This document shows positions 1 to 8,306 of a stretch of 20,438 nucleotides of DNA, in pieces. Made by a program: the position numbers and the translations under genes. The stretch is from CAZLQG01 sp964561655 (GTDB lineage Bacteria; Patescibacteriota; Doudnabacteria; UBA920). The number at the start of each line of letters is the position of its first letter. The stretch's first letter is position 1. The DNA is taken from assembly GCA_964561655.1 (NCBI GenBank), contig CAZLQG010000019.1, positions 1 to 20,438 of the forward strand, given 5' to 3'. The notes below the pieces were generated by a model. It searched no databases. It saw only the letters and a list, made by a program, of their open reading frames with translations, and was not told where the DNA came from.

Positions 1-2
1 CA

Positions 3-86
3 AAGTTTGAGCCCCGTGAGTACGTAAAAGAAAATTTTACTCATGCAAAATCAGCAAAGAAATATTTGGAGATTATAAATGCCTAA
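3..86 (+). CDS. C-terminal end of a glycosyltransferase (GT4-like), truncated by window edge
   Basis: The open frame entering from the left edge ends at TAA 84-86. Its last 27 residues include YVKENFTHAKSAKKYLEII, which resembles the C-terminal helix of GT-B glycosyltransferases of family GT4 (pattern: aromatic-V-x-E-x-F-S-x-x-K-x-A-x-x-Y). It overlaps the start codon of the next glycosyltransferase by 8 bases, so the two are probably translationally coupled in a surface polysaccharide operon. Only the tail is visible, so donor and acceptor sugars cannot be told. Confidence 0.6.
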   Translation, partial: KFEPREYVKENFTHAKSAKKYLEIINA

Positions 87-825
87 AGTTTCTATAAACA
101 TTTTAACTAAAAACAGGAGCGCGCTTTTGAGAAAAGCGCTTGAGAGTGTTGCCCGTCAATCGTTTAAAGAATATGAGGTCATAGTTGTAGACGATGGATC
201 TGCAGATGAAACAGTAAAGGTATTACAAGATTACAAGATTACAAAATTGAAAGATTTACAGATTATTAACCACCAGCAATCGTTTGGTATCACAAAGAGC
301 CGGCAGGAAGCATTGGAGGCGAGCATCGGGGAGTATGTGGCGATTTTGGATGATGATGATGAATGGATGGACATAGACAAAATATCTAAGCAGGTAAAAT
401 TTTTAAACGGACATCCAAATTACGTGTTGGTGGGAGGAGGAATTGTGATTGAAGGATTGAAAGATTTAAAGATTGAAAGATTTCGGTCGGAAACGGATAG
501 AAGCATCAGGAATTGGATGCTCATTAAAAATTCGTTTTTTACATCTACAGTGATGTTCAGGCGCGAGGCCGCAATCAAAGCGGGTGGATTTGTCAAAGAT
601 GAAATTGACTTAGGTGAAGATTACGACTTGTGGTTGAGGATGGGTAAATTAGGTAAAATGTATAATTTTAAAGAAGCCTTTACCTTATACGCTAAGCCAA
701 GCTATAATAAGGAAAAATTCAAAGCTTTTTTGCAAAAACAGCTGTATCTTATTTATCGCCACAAAGACGACTATCCTTGGCATTTCTTAGCATCATTAAT
801 ATTAAAAATCAGACTGTGGTTTTAA
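79..825 (+). CDS. GT2-family glycosyltransferase (GT-A fold)
   Basis: A 248-residue soluble glycosyltransferase, likely cytoplasmic, that should transfer a sugar from a nucleotide-sugar donor during surface glycan assembly. It opens with the GT-A nucleotide-binding strand VSINILTKNR and has the VVDDGS motif with D38/D39. It also has a metal-binding DDDD run at residues 91-94 (DXD) and an EDYDLW motif at 180-185, the usual position of the catalytic-base region in GT2 enzymes. No membrane segment is visible and the length is normal for a single-domain GT2. The ATG overlaps the stop of the preceding glycosyltransferase. Two stretches (bases about 228-265 and 455-482) are low-complexity repeats of GATT/AAAG words and encode Lys/Leu/Asp/Ile-rich segments. 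The acceptor is unknown. Confidence 0.88.
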   Translation: MPKVSINILTKNRSALLRKALESVARQSFKEYEVIVVDDGSADETVKVLQDYKITKLKDLQIINHQQSFGITKSRQEALEASIGEYVAILDDDDEWMDIDKISKQVKFLNGHPNYVLVGGGIVIEGLKDLKIERFRSETDRSIRNWMLIKNSFFTSTVMFRREAAIKAGGFVKDEIDLGEDYDLWLRMGKLGKMYNFKEAFTLYAKPSYNKEKFKAFLQKQLYLIYRHKDDYPWHFLASLILKIRLWF

Positions 826-862
826 ATTTTTAAATCTAAAATTATTAAATCTCTAAATTTTC

Positions 863-1411
863 TTGCCTTTTCTTTTTAAAAAATTAGACCTTCCCGAAGT
901 GGTTTTGGTAGAGGCCAGGAGTTTTCCGGACGAACGCGGAAAATTTTTAGAGATGTACAAAAAGAGCGATTTTGCGCGCGCGGGGATTAAAGCAGAATTC
1001 GTGCAGGATTCCATATCAATTTCTAAAAAGAATGTTCTAAGGGGCCTGCATTTCCAAAAGCCGCCACACGTGCAAGCCAAGCTTATAGGGGTAGTAGCTG
1101 GAAAAATTTTGGATGTTGCGGTAGATATGAGAAAATCCTTCCCAAATTTTGGCAAGTGGGTAGCGCAGGAACTTTCTGACGAAAACGCTAAGATGCTTTA
1201 CATTCCCGAAGGTTTCGCCCATGGCTTTTTGGTGCTTTCAGAAGAGGCAAGAGTGTGTTATAAAATGAGCAAAGAGTACGCGCCGGGGAGTGACGGGGGA
1301 GTGATTTGGAATGATCTTAAGCTAAATATATCTTGGCCCGTGGATAATCCAATTTTGTCCGAAAAAGACTCTAAGCTTCCAAGCTTTGAAAATGCCTTTT
1401 ATTTTGAATAA
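863..1411 (+). CDS. rfbC: dTDP-4-dehydrorhamnose 3,5-epimerase family protein (RmlC-like)
   Basis: A 182-residue cupin of the RmlC family. Known members epimerise dTDP-4-keto-6-deoxyglucose at C3 and C5 on the way to dTDP-L-rhamnose. Family motifs are in order: FPDERGKFLE (21-30), RGLHFQ with the catalytic-type H63, the strand DVAVDMR (84-90), YIPEGFAHGF, then CYKMSKEYAPG and IWND near the end. The length is typical. The start is TTG at 863, because an in-frame TAA lies at 854-856 and the family N-terminus needs these first residues; a later GTG at 899 would cut into the fold. There is no clear Shine-Dalgarno site. It lies between two glycan genes. rmlA, rmlB and rmlD are not in the window, so a related 3- or 5-epimerase specificity is possible. 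Confidence 0.9.
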   Translation: MPFLFKKLDLPEVVLVEARSFPDERGKFLEMYKKSDFARAGIKAEFVQDSISISKKNVLRGLHFQKPPHVQAKLIGVVAGKILDVAVDMRKSFPNFGKWVAQELSDENAKMLYIPEGFAHGFLVLSEEARVCYKMSKEYAPGSDGGVIWNDLKLNISWPVDNPILSEKDSKLPSFENAFYFE

Positions 1412-1451
1412 TTTTGAATTTTTCTAATTTTTTAATTGTTAAATTATCCCC

Positions 1452-2756
1452 GTGTCCCGTAAATCAATTAGTTTTTGGCTCATAATACTTCCCGATATTG
1501 CGCTTTTATACGCGGCGCTGTTTTTGGCTATGCGCCTGCGCTACCCTGAGGGTTTGGATAGCGAAAGCTTGAGGAGTCATTTAATAGCTTTTAGCGTTCT
1601 GTTTGCAGTTTGGCTTTTGGTATTTTTTATTCATGGGCTTTTTGAAATCAGAGTATTTCGACGTTATACGGACATTATTTTTGGGCTTTTTTCCGCAAGC
1701 GCAGTGAGTTTGATGGTCTCGGTAATTTATTTTTACTTTCAGCCCCAGCTGATTTTAACGCCCAGAAGATTTTTATTGGTTTTAATCGCAATCAGTTTTA
1801 TTTTGCTACTGGCCTGGTATCTGTTGGTCAGATACATTTTAAAAAATAAGCTATTTGAAGAAGTTTATTTATTTTCGTTTGACGGCGAGCTGAAAGAGCT
1901 GGAGGCGGAAATCAAAAAACATGAATATTTGGGTGTGAAAGTTTTGGGGCACTTAAGCGAGCAGGACTTGGCGAGCCTTAGCATCAAAAAAGATCAGGGT
2001 ATTATTTTGCCGGACAACGTCTACAATAAGCCGGAAGTCATTAATCAATTTTTCAAATTACGCACTTTAGGCATCCCGTTTTACAATTTTCAGGATTTTT
2101 ACGAAAAGCTTTTACGTCGGGTGTATATTTCACGGCTTACGGAAGCCTGGTTTTTGGAAAACGTCAATTACAGGGAAAAGCGGTTCTATAATATCATTAA
2201 AAGATTTACCGACTTATTTTTTGGCATTTTGGCGATTTTACCTTTTATTGTGACCTTCCCAATTATCGCGTTGCTTATTAAGCTTACTTCCAAAGGGCCA
2301 ATATTTTTTGTTCAGCAGCGCGTAGGCAAGAACGGAAATTTTTTTAAAGTTTATAAGTACCGTACGATGAGCGGGGGGCCGACCAATACTTGGACGGCTG
2401 TAAGCGACCCGCGAATAACGGGCTTTGGCAGGTTTTTAAGGAAAAGCCGCTTAGATGAGCTGCCGCAATTAATTAATCTTATCATCGGCAATATGAGCTT
2501 AGTAGGCCCGCGTCCAGAACAGCCTCACATCGTAGCGGAGTTAAAAAATCAGATTCCCTTTTATGACGAAAGGCATTTGGTGAAACCGGGGATTACCGGC
2601 TGGGCCCAGCTAAACAACACCTATGCCGCAAGCGCGGAGGAGACCAAACTCAAGCTTCAGTACGATTTGTATTACATTAAAAACCGGAGTTTTCTTCTGG
2701 ATTTGGAAATTATATTAAAAACTTTTTATTATATCTTCACTTGGAAAGGAAGATAA
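1452..2756 (+). CDS. Exopolysaccharide polyprenyl-phosphate sugar-1-phosphate transferase
   Basis: A 434-residue membrane enzyme of the polyprenyl glycosylphosphotransferase type. It should load the first sugar-1-phosphate onto undecaprenyl phosphate on the cytoplasmic face and so start a glycan repeat unit. Four hydrophobic segments lie near residues 7-28, 43-65, 76-98 and 104-127. A divergent middle domain follows, then a re-entrant hydrophobic helix (about 255-275) that opens the bacterial sugar transferase domain. Motifs there are PIFFVQQRVGKNG, YKYRTM, SRLDELPQL (about 331-340), MSLVGPRPE and the C-terminal KPGITGWAQLN. The start is GTG at 1452 with no strong Shine-Dalgarno site. It is the last gene before a strong terminator. 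The sugar cannot be read from sequence; glucose, galactose or N-acetyl sugars are all possible. Confidence 0.9.
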   Translation: MSRKSISFWLIILPDIALLYAALFLAMRLRYPEGLDSESLRSHLIAFSVLFAVWLLVFFIHGLFEIRVFRRYTDIIFGLFSASAVSLMVSVIYFYFQPQLILTPRRFLLVLIAISFILLLAWYLLVRYILKNKLFEEVYLFSFDGELKELEAEIKKHEYLGVKVLGHLSEQDLASLSIKKDQGIILPDNVYNKPEVINQFFKLRTLGIPFYNFQDFYEKLLRRVYISRLTEAWFLENVNYREKRFYNIIKRFTDLFFGILAILPFIVTFPIIALLIKLTSKGPIFFVQQRVGKNGNFFKVYKYRTMSGGPTNTWTAVSDPRITGFGRFLRKSRLDELPQLINLIIGNMSLVGPRPEQPHIVAELKNQIPFYDERHLVKPGITGWAQLNNTYAASAEETKLKLQYDLYYIKNRSFLLDLEIILKTFYYIFTWKGR

Positions 2757-2768
2757 AGCACAAGTTTT

Positions 2769-2798
2769 AAAATCTCAACTAAGAGTTGAGATTTTTTG
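2769..2798 (+). terminator. Intrinsic terminator of the polysaccharide operon
   Basis: A perfect hairpin, AATCTCAACT (2771-2780) with AGTTGAGATT (2784-2793), loop AAG, can be extended by two A-T pairs. It runs into a T tract (about 2792-2797). It lies just after the sugar transferase stop and before the pilus operon promoter. Confidence 0.9.
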
Positions 2799-2801
2799 TT
2801 T

Positions 2802-2829
2802 TTGGGTTAATAAGTTTTTGTGTTATAAT
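2802..2829 (+). promoter_or_regulatory. Promoter of the type IV pilus operon
   Basis: A consensus -10 TATAAT (2824-2829) is preceded by TGT, giving a perfect extended -10. A weak -35 (TTGGGT, 2802-2807) lies 16 bases upstream. It follows directly after the previous operon's terminator and predicts an untranslated leader of about 75 bases before pilB. Confidence 0.75.
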
Positions 2830-2850
2830 AAATGCAGTTACCTATCTTAA

Positions 2851-2876
2851 CTTAAATTTTGGAAACAAAAGTTTAG
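2851..2876 (+). promoter_or_regulatory. Hairpin with GAAA loop in the pilB leader
   Basis: CTTAAATTTTG (2851-2861) and CAAAAGTTTAG (2866-2876) pair at 9 of 11 positions around a GAAA tetraloop. It lies in the predicted 5' leader of pilB, upstream of the weak ribosome binding site AGGG (2901-2904). A regulatory role is only a guess, since AT-rich leaders form such stems by chance. Confidence 0.3.
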
Positions 2877-2912
2877 TAAAAATCAAATCTTTTCTAAAAC
2901 AGGGTAAAAAAT

Positions 2913-4670
2913 ATGGACCGAAGCGAACTTAATCAAGTTCTTTTAGACAAAAAGCTGGTGGACAACGCTGTTTTAAGCAAGCTGGAAAAAGAGCTTGGCC
3001 AGCAGAAAATTCTCACGTCTTGGGAAGATTTTCTAGTGGAGAAAAAAGTTCTAAGTGAACAGCAGCTTTTGGAAGTTAAAGGCGATGCAATGGGCGCGCC
3101 TGTCATTGATTTAAAAAATCAGGAAATTCCGCAGGACGTGCTTAATTTGGTGCCGGAACCCATCGCCCACCGGCACAAAGTTATCAGTTTTGCAAAAACT
3201 TCCAAAGATTTGTCTTTAGCTATGGTGGATCCGGAAGACATACAAACGCGCGAGTTTATCCAGAAAAAAACAGGTCTTAATATAAAAACCTTTTTAATCG
3301 GCAAAAGCAGTTTAGATCACGGCCTTTCTAAATACCATAGCAGCCTGGAAAAAGAACTTAAGCATCTGGTCAGCCCGGACGCCAAACCTTTAAGCATCAA
3401 GACCGAAAGGGGGGAGGAGGAAGAAGATGACAGTCTAAAAAAGATGGCGGAAGAAATTCCGGTAATTCGGGTTGTGGATACGCTTTTGGAATACGCTGTA
3501 TTTGAAAAGGCTTCGGACATCCACATTGAGCCGCAGGAAAATTCCGTGACCGTGCGCTACCGTATTGACGGCGTATTGCATGATGTTATGACCTTGCCAA
3601 AAATAATTCAGGCGGCGATTGTGGCGCGCGTGAAAGTTTTGAGCAATTTAAAAATTGACGAACACAGATTACCTCAGGACGGGCGCTTTAAAATAGACAA
3701 AGACGGTTATAAGTTTTCTCTGCGCGTCTCCACCATTCCTATTTTTGACGGTGAAAAAGTAGTGATTCGTCTTTTGGACGAATCCGCCAAGGCAATGACT
3801 TTGGAAGAGCTGGGTTTTGAGAAATCCTCACTGGACATTATCAGCCGCAATATCAAAAAGCCGCACGGCATGCTGCTCGTCACGGGCCCTACCGGTAGCG
3901 GCAAATCCACCACGCTTTATACCGTGCTGTCTATGCTTAATACCAAGTCGGTTAACATTTCTACCATTGAAGACCCGGTGGAATACCGAGTCTTGGGTGC
4001 CAACCAAATGCAGGTGAACCCGAAAATCGGGCTTACTTTTGCAATTGGCCTAAGGGCTCTTTTGAGGCAGGACCCGAACATTATTATGATTGGCGAAATC
4101 CGCGACAAGGAAACCGCCGAAGAAGCCGTGCACGCGGCCATGACCGGGCACATCGTGTTTTCTACCCTGCATACTAATAATGCGGCCGCGGCTCTGCCTA
4201 GACTTTTGGATATTGGCGTAGAGTCTTATTTGATTGCTTCCACTGTAAACGCGGTTTTGGCCCAAAGGTTGGTTCGCGTGATTTGCAAGGATTGCCAGGA
4301 AGCCATAAAGCTGGACGAGGCGGTTATAGAAAGTCTTTCCAAGCAATTTTCTTTGGAGACCCTGCTTTCCATTTTGGCCCGTGAAAAGGTGGTGCCGGCA
4401 AAAATTAAATCTTTAAAAGATGTGACCTTCTACCACGGTAAAGGCTGCGATAAATGCGGGCACACGGGATACAAAGGCAGAATCGGCATCCACGAAATCT
4501 TGGAAGTTACGCCCGATCTTTCTTTAATGATAATGGAAAGAAAAAGCACACAACTCATTCAGGACCAGGCCATAAAAGAAGGCATGGTTTTAATGTGGCA
4601 GGACGGTTTTATTAAATCTGCCAAAGGCATTACCACAGTGGATGAAATTGTAAGGGTAAGCAAAGAGTAA
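2913..4670 (+). CDS. pilB: Type IV pilus assembly ATPase PilB (GspE family)
   Basis: A 585-residue hexameric secretion ATPase that powers pilin polymerisation from the cytoplasmic face of the membrane. The N-terminal part (about 1-155) matches the GspE/MshE N-domain, with segments such as LLEVKGDAMGAPVIDL. The catalytic core contains IPVIRVVDTLLEYAVFEKASDIHIEP, Walker A GPTGSGKS at 325-332, the Asp box STIEDPVEY, Walker B IIMIGEIRD and the His box STLHTN. The CxxC pairs of the zinc-binding C-domain follow (CKDC, then CDKCGHTGYKGRIGIHEIL). All key residues are present and the length is normal. The ATG at 2913 has a weak AGGG site 8 bases upstream. It is the first gene of the operon. No pilT retraction ATPase is nearby. 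Confidence 0.96.
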   Translation: MDRSELNQVLLDKKLVDNAVLSKLEKELGQQKILTSWEDFLVEKKVLSEQQLLEVKGDAMGAPVIDLKNQEIPQDVLNLVPEPIAHRHKVISFAKTSKDLSLAMVDPEDIQTREFIQKKTGLNIKTFLIGKSSLDHGLSKYHSSLEKELKHLVSPDAKPLSIKTERGEEEEDDSLKKMAEEIPVIRVVDTLLEYAVFEKASDIHIEPQENSVTVRYRIDGVLHDVMTLPKIIQAAIVARVKVLSNLKIDEHRLPQDGRFKIDKDGYKFSLRVSTIPIFDGEKVVIRLLDESAKAMTLEELGFEKSSLDIISRNIKKPHGMLLVTGPTGSGKSTTLYTVLSMLNTKSVNISTIEDPVEYRVLGANQMQVNPKIGLTFAIGLRALLRQDPNIIMIGEIRDKETAEEAVHAAMTGHIVFSTLHTNNAAAALPRLLDIGVESYLIASTVNAVLAQRLVRVICKDCQEAIKLDEAVIESLSKQFSLETLLSILAREKVVPAKIKSLKDVTFYHGKGCDKCGHTGYKGRIGIHEILEVTPDLSLMIMERKSTQLIQDQAIKEGMVLMWQDGFIKSAKGITTVDEIVRVSKE

Positions 4671-4687
4671 TGGATCATTTTATCCTT

Positions 4688-4740
4688 TAAACATATAAAC
4701 ATCTGAACAATAATTTATTGCTAAAATGTTTATATGTTTA
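4688..4740. repeat. AT-rich inverted repeat between pilB and pilC
   Basis: TAAACATATAAACAT (4688-4702) and its exact complement ATGTTTATATGTTTA (4726-4740) form a 15-bp stem with a 23-base loop. A third partial copy follows at 4742-4752. There is no T tract, so it is not a standard terminator. It may dampen transcription or protect mRNA between pilB and pilC, or be a low-complexity spacer. Confidence 0.6.
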
Positions 4741-4756
4741 GATGTTTATATGGTTT

Positions 4757-5968
4757 ATGGCTAACTTTACCTACACGGCAATATCTAAATCCGGCCAAAA
4801 GGAAACGGGCATCATTCAGGCGCCCAATTTGAACGCGGCCGGACATCTTTTGAAAGAGCAGGGCCTTTTGCCTACGCAGATTACGGAGGAAAAATCCCGT
4901 TCGGTAATAGATTTTTTAAAAAGCATTTCTTCCATTTCTTTTAACGAAAAAATCAGCTTTATCGAGAATCTGGGCATAATGCTTAAATCCGGCATTGCTA
5001 TTTCCAGGGCGCTTCAGATACAGGTCAAGCAGACAAAAAATTTGCGTTTTAAAAGCATTTTAACAGACATCTATAACCAGGTAGAATCCGGCAAAGGTTT
5101 GTCCGAGGCTTTGGGCAAATACCCAAGCGTGTTTTCCAATATTGTCTTAAGCATGATAAAGGTGGGGGAGATTTCCGGAAATTTGGACAAAAGTCTAGAA
5201 TATTTAAGCATACAGCTGCACCGCGAGGCGGATTTAAAATCCAAAGTCAAAGGCGCAATGATTTACCCTTCGGTGATAGTCGGCGCTATGGTGATTATCG
5301 GCGTTTTAATGTCAATTTTTGTTTTGCCGAAGCTCACTTCCATTTTTAAGGAATTTGATACTCAGCTGCCCATCACCACCAAGGTGGTCATTGCGGTTGC
5401 TGATTTTATGGGCGGAAACGCAATCTTGGTAATTTTTGGTTTGGTTTTATTGGTGGCGGCGATTGTGGCGGTTTTAAAAACTCCGGCCGGCAAAAAGAGC
5501 GCCCATATGTTTTTCCTGCATTTTTTTGTTATTAATGCCATTATTAAGAAAATTAATCTGGCGCGGTTTGCAAGGGTTTTAAGTTCTTTAATGAAAAGCG
5601 GTATTCCCATTGTCCAGGGTCTGGAAGTTGCCGGTGAGTCTCTTGGCAATATTCCTTATCGGGAACTGATTGCCGGTGCCGCGGTTGACGTAAAGGTGGG
5701 CAAAACCCTTACAGAAAGCTTGGGTAAGGACACGAACTTGTTTCCGGTTTTGGTGGTGCAGATGCTGCAGGTAGGGGAGGAAAGCGGCACCACGCAGGAA
5801 ATTTTGGAACAGTTAGCATTGCATTACGAAGAGGAAGTGGACACTACTTTGAGAAATTTGTCTTCTATAATTGAGCCTTTGCTGTTATTATTTATTGGAG
5901 GGGTGGTTGGATTTTTAGCCATGGCTTTGATCACGCCAATATATAACATCGGCCAGTCTATTAAATAA
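4757..5968 (+). CDS. pilC: Type IV pilus inner-membrane platform protein PilC (GspF family)
   Basis: A 403-residue polytopic membrane protein that forms the platform on which PilB acts. It has two T2SF domains (about 65-190 and 265-390) separated by hydrophobic segments, with membrane helices near 165-190, 215-238 and 370-395. The repeated family motif appears as FIENLGIMLKSGIAISRAL in the first domain and FARVLSSLMKSGIPIVQGL in the second. Acidic glycine-rich VGEISGNL and VGEESGTT occur in matching places. An upstream ATG at 4742 would add MFIWF, but PilC proteins usually begin close to the FTYTAISKSG strand, so ATG 4757 is preferred. It has no Shine-Dalgarno site. pilM starts 12 bases after its stop. 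Confidence 0.95.
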   Translation: MANFTYTAISKSGQKETGIIQAPNLNAAGHLLKEQGLLPTQITEEKSRSVIDFLKSISSISFNEKISFIENLGIMLKSGIAISRALQIQVKQTKNLRFKSILTDIYNQVESGKGLSEALGKYPSVFSNIVLSMIKVGEISGNLDKSLEYLSIQLHREADLKSKVKGAMIYPSVIVGAMVIIGVLMSIFVLPKLTSIFKEFDTQLPITTKVVIAVADFMGGNAILVIFGLVLLVAAIVAVLKTPAGKKSAHMFFLHFFVINAIIKKINLARFARVLSSLMKSGIPIVQGLEVAGESLGNIPYRELIAGAAVDVKVGKTLTESLGKDTNLFPVLVVQMLQVGEESGTTQEILEQLALHYEEEVDTTLRNLSSIIEPLLLLFIGGVVGFLAMALITPIYNIGQSIK

Positions 5969-5980
5969 AAAACCAAAACA

Positions 5981-7039
5981 ATGCTGGGGATTTTCAAAAA
6001 AAATAAGCACGCGTTTGGATTGGACATTAGCGGCAGTTCCATAAAAATGATGCAGCTTAAAAAGGAGAGTAAGGGGATTTTTGTGCAGAGTTTTTTTGAC
6101 GCGCAGGTTTCTAAAGGATTAATTGTCAATGACGTAATTTCCGACGCAAAAACTTTTTCTTATTTATTAAGACAAAATTTAGACAAACCGCAATTTGGCC
6201 AAATTGACAGCCCTTACGTGGCGGTAAGCCTGCCGGAGTCAAAGTCTTTCGTTCGGGTAATCCAGATACCCAAAATGAGCGAGTCGGAAGCGGAAGCTGC
6301 CGTGCCTTTTGAAGCGGAGAATTTTATTCCTTTGCCCATAGACCAGGTATATTTAGACTGGCAAAAAATCGGCGAAGTTGCGGATAAAATGCAAATTTTA
6401 ATGATTGCTTCGCCCAAGGAATTTGTAGACAGATATTTGGACATTCTGGATAAGGCCGGTCTGAAAACAGTGGCTTTTGAAGTGGAATCGCAAAGCTGCC
6501 ACAGAGCCTTGGTCGCGCCTGACAGCTCTGAAACTTTGTTGGTGGTGGATTTAAACGCTTACCGCAGTAGTTTAATTATGATAGATCAGGGAGATTTGCA
6601 GTTTACTTCCACCATCCCGATTGCTGGCAATACTTTTACGGAAGAGTTGTCCAAGCATTTGGGCGTTTCCAGCACCAAAGCTGAGAGCGTCAAAAGGCAG
6701 GTTGGCATAGCCAACACACCGGATCACCCTAATTTAAAAACCGCTCTTTTGCCCATACTTAATAATTTGAGCGCGGAGATAAAAAATATTCTAAAATTCC
6801 ACAGCGAGCATTCCAATAACAAGGTGACTAAGATTGTATTGATTGGCGGCAGTGCCAAACTTAAGAATCTGGTCGAATTTTTTGCTCCGGAATTTAAAGA
6901 ATACGAAGGTTTGACGGTGGAGTTAGGTAATCCCTGGTTAAATTTAAAAGATATTAAAGAGCCTCCTTTAAGCGCTTACGAAAGCTTAAGTTTTACTACG
7001 GCAATTGGTCTTGCTATTAGGGGGCTGGATTTGCCTTAA
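5981..7039 (+). CDS. pilM: Type IV pilus assembly protein PilM (actin-like)
   Basis: A 352-residue cytoplasmic actin-fold protein that binds nucleotide and recruits the PilN N-terminus, linking the motor to the membrane alignment complex. The first phosphate motif GLDISGSSIK is at about 13-22 (D15). The second domain carries LLVVDLNAYRSSLIMID, and the adenosine-type motif IVLIGGSAKLKNL lies near residue 285. Length is normal. There is no Shine-Dalgarno site in the 12-base gap after pilC, so translation may couple to pilC. The next gene carries the matching PilN docking peptide. Confidence 0.94.
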   Translation: MLGIFKKNKHAFGLDISGSSIKMMQLKKESKGIFVQSFFDAQVSKGLIVNDVISDAKTFSYLLRQNLDKPQFGQIDSPYVAVSLPESKSFVRVIQIPKMSESEAEAAVPFEAENFIPLPIDQVYLDWQKIGEVADKMQILMIASPKEFVDRYLDILDKAGLKTVAFEVESQSCHRALVAPDSSETLLVVDLNAYRSSLIMIDQGDLQFTSTIPIAGNTFTEELSKHLGVSSTKAESVKRQVGIANTPDHPNLKTALLPILNNLSAEIKNILKFHSEHSNNKVTKIVLIGGSAKLKNLVEFFAPEFKEYEGLTVELGNPWLNLKDIKEPPLSAYESLSFTTAIGLAIRGLDLP

Positions 7040-7098
7040 ATCCACTAATACATAAATAGCACAAATGGCACGAATTCTATAAAATAAAATTTTCTCTA

Positions 7099-7653
7099 AT
7101 GAGAATAATTAATTTATTACCAAAAAAACGGCAGAAAGAAATCCGTTATGTAAAGTTTTTAAACGGGCTGTTTTTGGTAATGTGGATTTCCCTGGCAAGT
7201 TTTGCTGTGGTGTTTATTTTGCAGTTTATGGCTAAGGCTTATTTGCAGGGACGTTTAAGTTCGGTAGAGCGGGAGATTGAACAGCTAAAGCAGCAGGTGA
7301 ATAAGCAGGATAACGCTCAAATTAAAGCCGAAATTGTCAATATTAACAATAAAATTTTGGATTCCAAAAATCTGGCGGAAAGTTCTCCTAAGTGGTCAAA
7401 GGTTCTAAAGGCTTTTGCTGTTTTACCTCCGGACGGGGTGAGAATTAACAGTTTTAATGTGGATCCCGCCGAAAAAGTAGTTACCATAAGAGGATTTGCA
7501 CCCACCAGAGAATTGGCTATTGAGCTTTACGATATTATAAAAGCGGACAGCGAAAATTTTTATAATGTCAATTATCCCCTGGAAAATTTAGTTAAAGCTA
7601 CGGACGTAAGTTTTTATTATAAATTTTACATAAGAGAGAGTTTACTTAAATAG
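7099..7653 (+). CDS. pilN: Type IV pilus assembly protein PilN
   Basis: A 184-residue bitopic membrane protein. It opens with the PilM-docking peptide INLLP (residues 4-8), followed by a transmembrane helix (about 22-47). A coiled-coil-like stretch rich in E, Q and K (about 52-85) comes next, then a ferredoxin-like extracytoplasmic domain with PPDGVRINSFNVDPAEKVVTI as its core. This architecture and its place after pilM identify PilN. The 59-base gap before it is AT-rich and holds no clear Shine-Dalgarno site. pilO follows after 4 bases. Confidence 0.92.
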   Translation: MRIINLLPKKRQKEIRYVKFLNGLFLVMWISLASFAVVFILQFMAKAYLQGRLSSVEREIEQLKQQVNKQDNAQIKAEIVNINNKILDSKNLAESSPKWSKVLKAFAVLPPDGVRINSFNVDPAEKVVTIRGFAPTRELAIELYDIIKADSENFYNVNYPLENLVKATDVSFYYKFYIRESLLK

Positions 7654-7657
7654 TCTT

Positions 7658-8212
7658 ATGAAAGTTTTAAGCGCAAAATATAAAATTTTTATTGCTCTGG
7701 CGGTTTGGCTGGTGGTTTGTTTTTTGGCAGTAGCTAATTTGTTTAAGATTTTAGAAAATTCCAATGAGCAGACGTTGGCCAAAATCAGGCAGCAGCAAAA
7801 AGACCTGGGTGTATTAAAGAATGAGAGGGAAAGTTATATTTTGGCTAAGGAAGATTTAGGCAAGCTGGAGGAACAGTGGTATCAGCCGGATGATTTTTTC
7901 AGCAGCGATTTGACTTTTGTTGGCGAAATTAAAACTTTTGAGGAATTGGCCGACAGATTAAATTTAGAAATGAACCTTTCCGGTTTAGCCGGTACTATTG
8001 AAAGTCTGCCGAAAGCCTCAACTAAGGGAGAAGTTTTCGTGGTGCCTTATGGTTTATATCTGAACGGGCAGTTCGCGGACATAGTGGAATTTATCGAAAA
8101 TTTGGAAAATTTGTCTTTTGTCACGACCATAAGTTCAGTCACAGTTGGCGGAGCCTCAGGTGGGCGCGTGAACGCCAATTTGGCCGGCAGTTTTTTCTTA
8201 AAAAGAAAGTAA
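7658..8212 (+). CDS. pilO: Type IV pilus assembly protein PilO
   Basis: A 184-residue bitopic protein: short cytoplasmic tail, membrane helix (about 10-30), periplasmic-side coiled coil (about 35-70) and a ferredoxin-like domain with VFVVPYGLYLNGQFADIVEFIENL, a hallmark of PilO. It should pair with PilN to form the inner-membrane alignment complex. The start lies 4 bases after the pilN stop, so the two are tightly coupled. Its stop codon TAA (8210-8212) is part of a TAAG direct repeat that flanks an inserted element immediately downstream. Confidence 0.9.
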   Translation: MKVLSAKYKIFIALAVWLVVCFLAVANLFKILENSNEQTLAKIRQQQKDLGVLKNERESYILAKEDLGKLEEQWYQPDDFFSSDLTFVGEIKTFEELADRLNLEMNLSGLAGTIESLPKASTKGEVFVVPYGLYLNGQFADIVEFIENLENLSFVTTISSVTVGGASGGRVNANLAGSFFLKRK

Positions 8213-8213
8213 G

Positions 8214-8306
8214 CCCCATTAGAGATTATGACGACATTAAATCACCATTATCTTCATAAAATCCAGTCTTACCATCGTTTGTGTTAGGTGGCATTCTCTA
8301 ACGGGG
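8214..8306. mobile_element. 93-bp MITE-like or REP-like element with TAAG target repeats
   Basis: The ends are CCCCATTAGAGA (8214-8225) and TCTCTAACGGGG (8295-8306), inverted repeats with 11 of 12 matches. They are flanked by identical TAAG (8210-8213 and 8307-8310; GTAAG if the shared G is counted). The interior codes for nothing convincing. Deleting the element and one repeat would leave the downstream ATG about 14 bases after the pilO stop, similar to other gaps in this operon. This fits insertion of a small non-autonomous element. The alternative is a structured intercistronic RNA. Confidence 0.6.

Noticed and set aside
8228..8287. 19-codon frame inside the 93-bp inverted-repeat element
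   Set aside because: Very short, no ribosome site, composition not protein-like. The inverted repeats explain the segment better.
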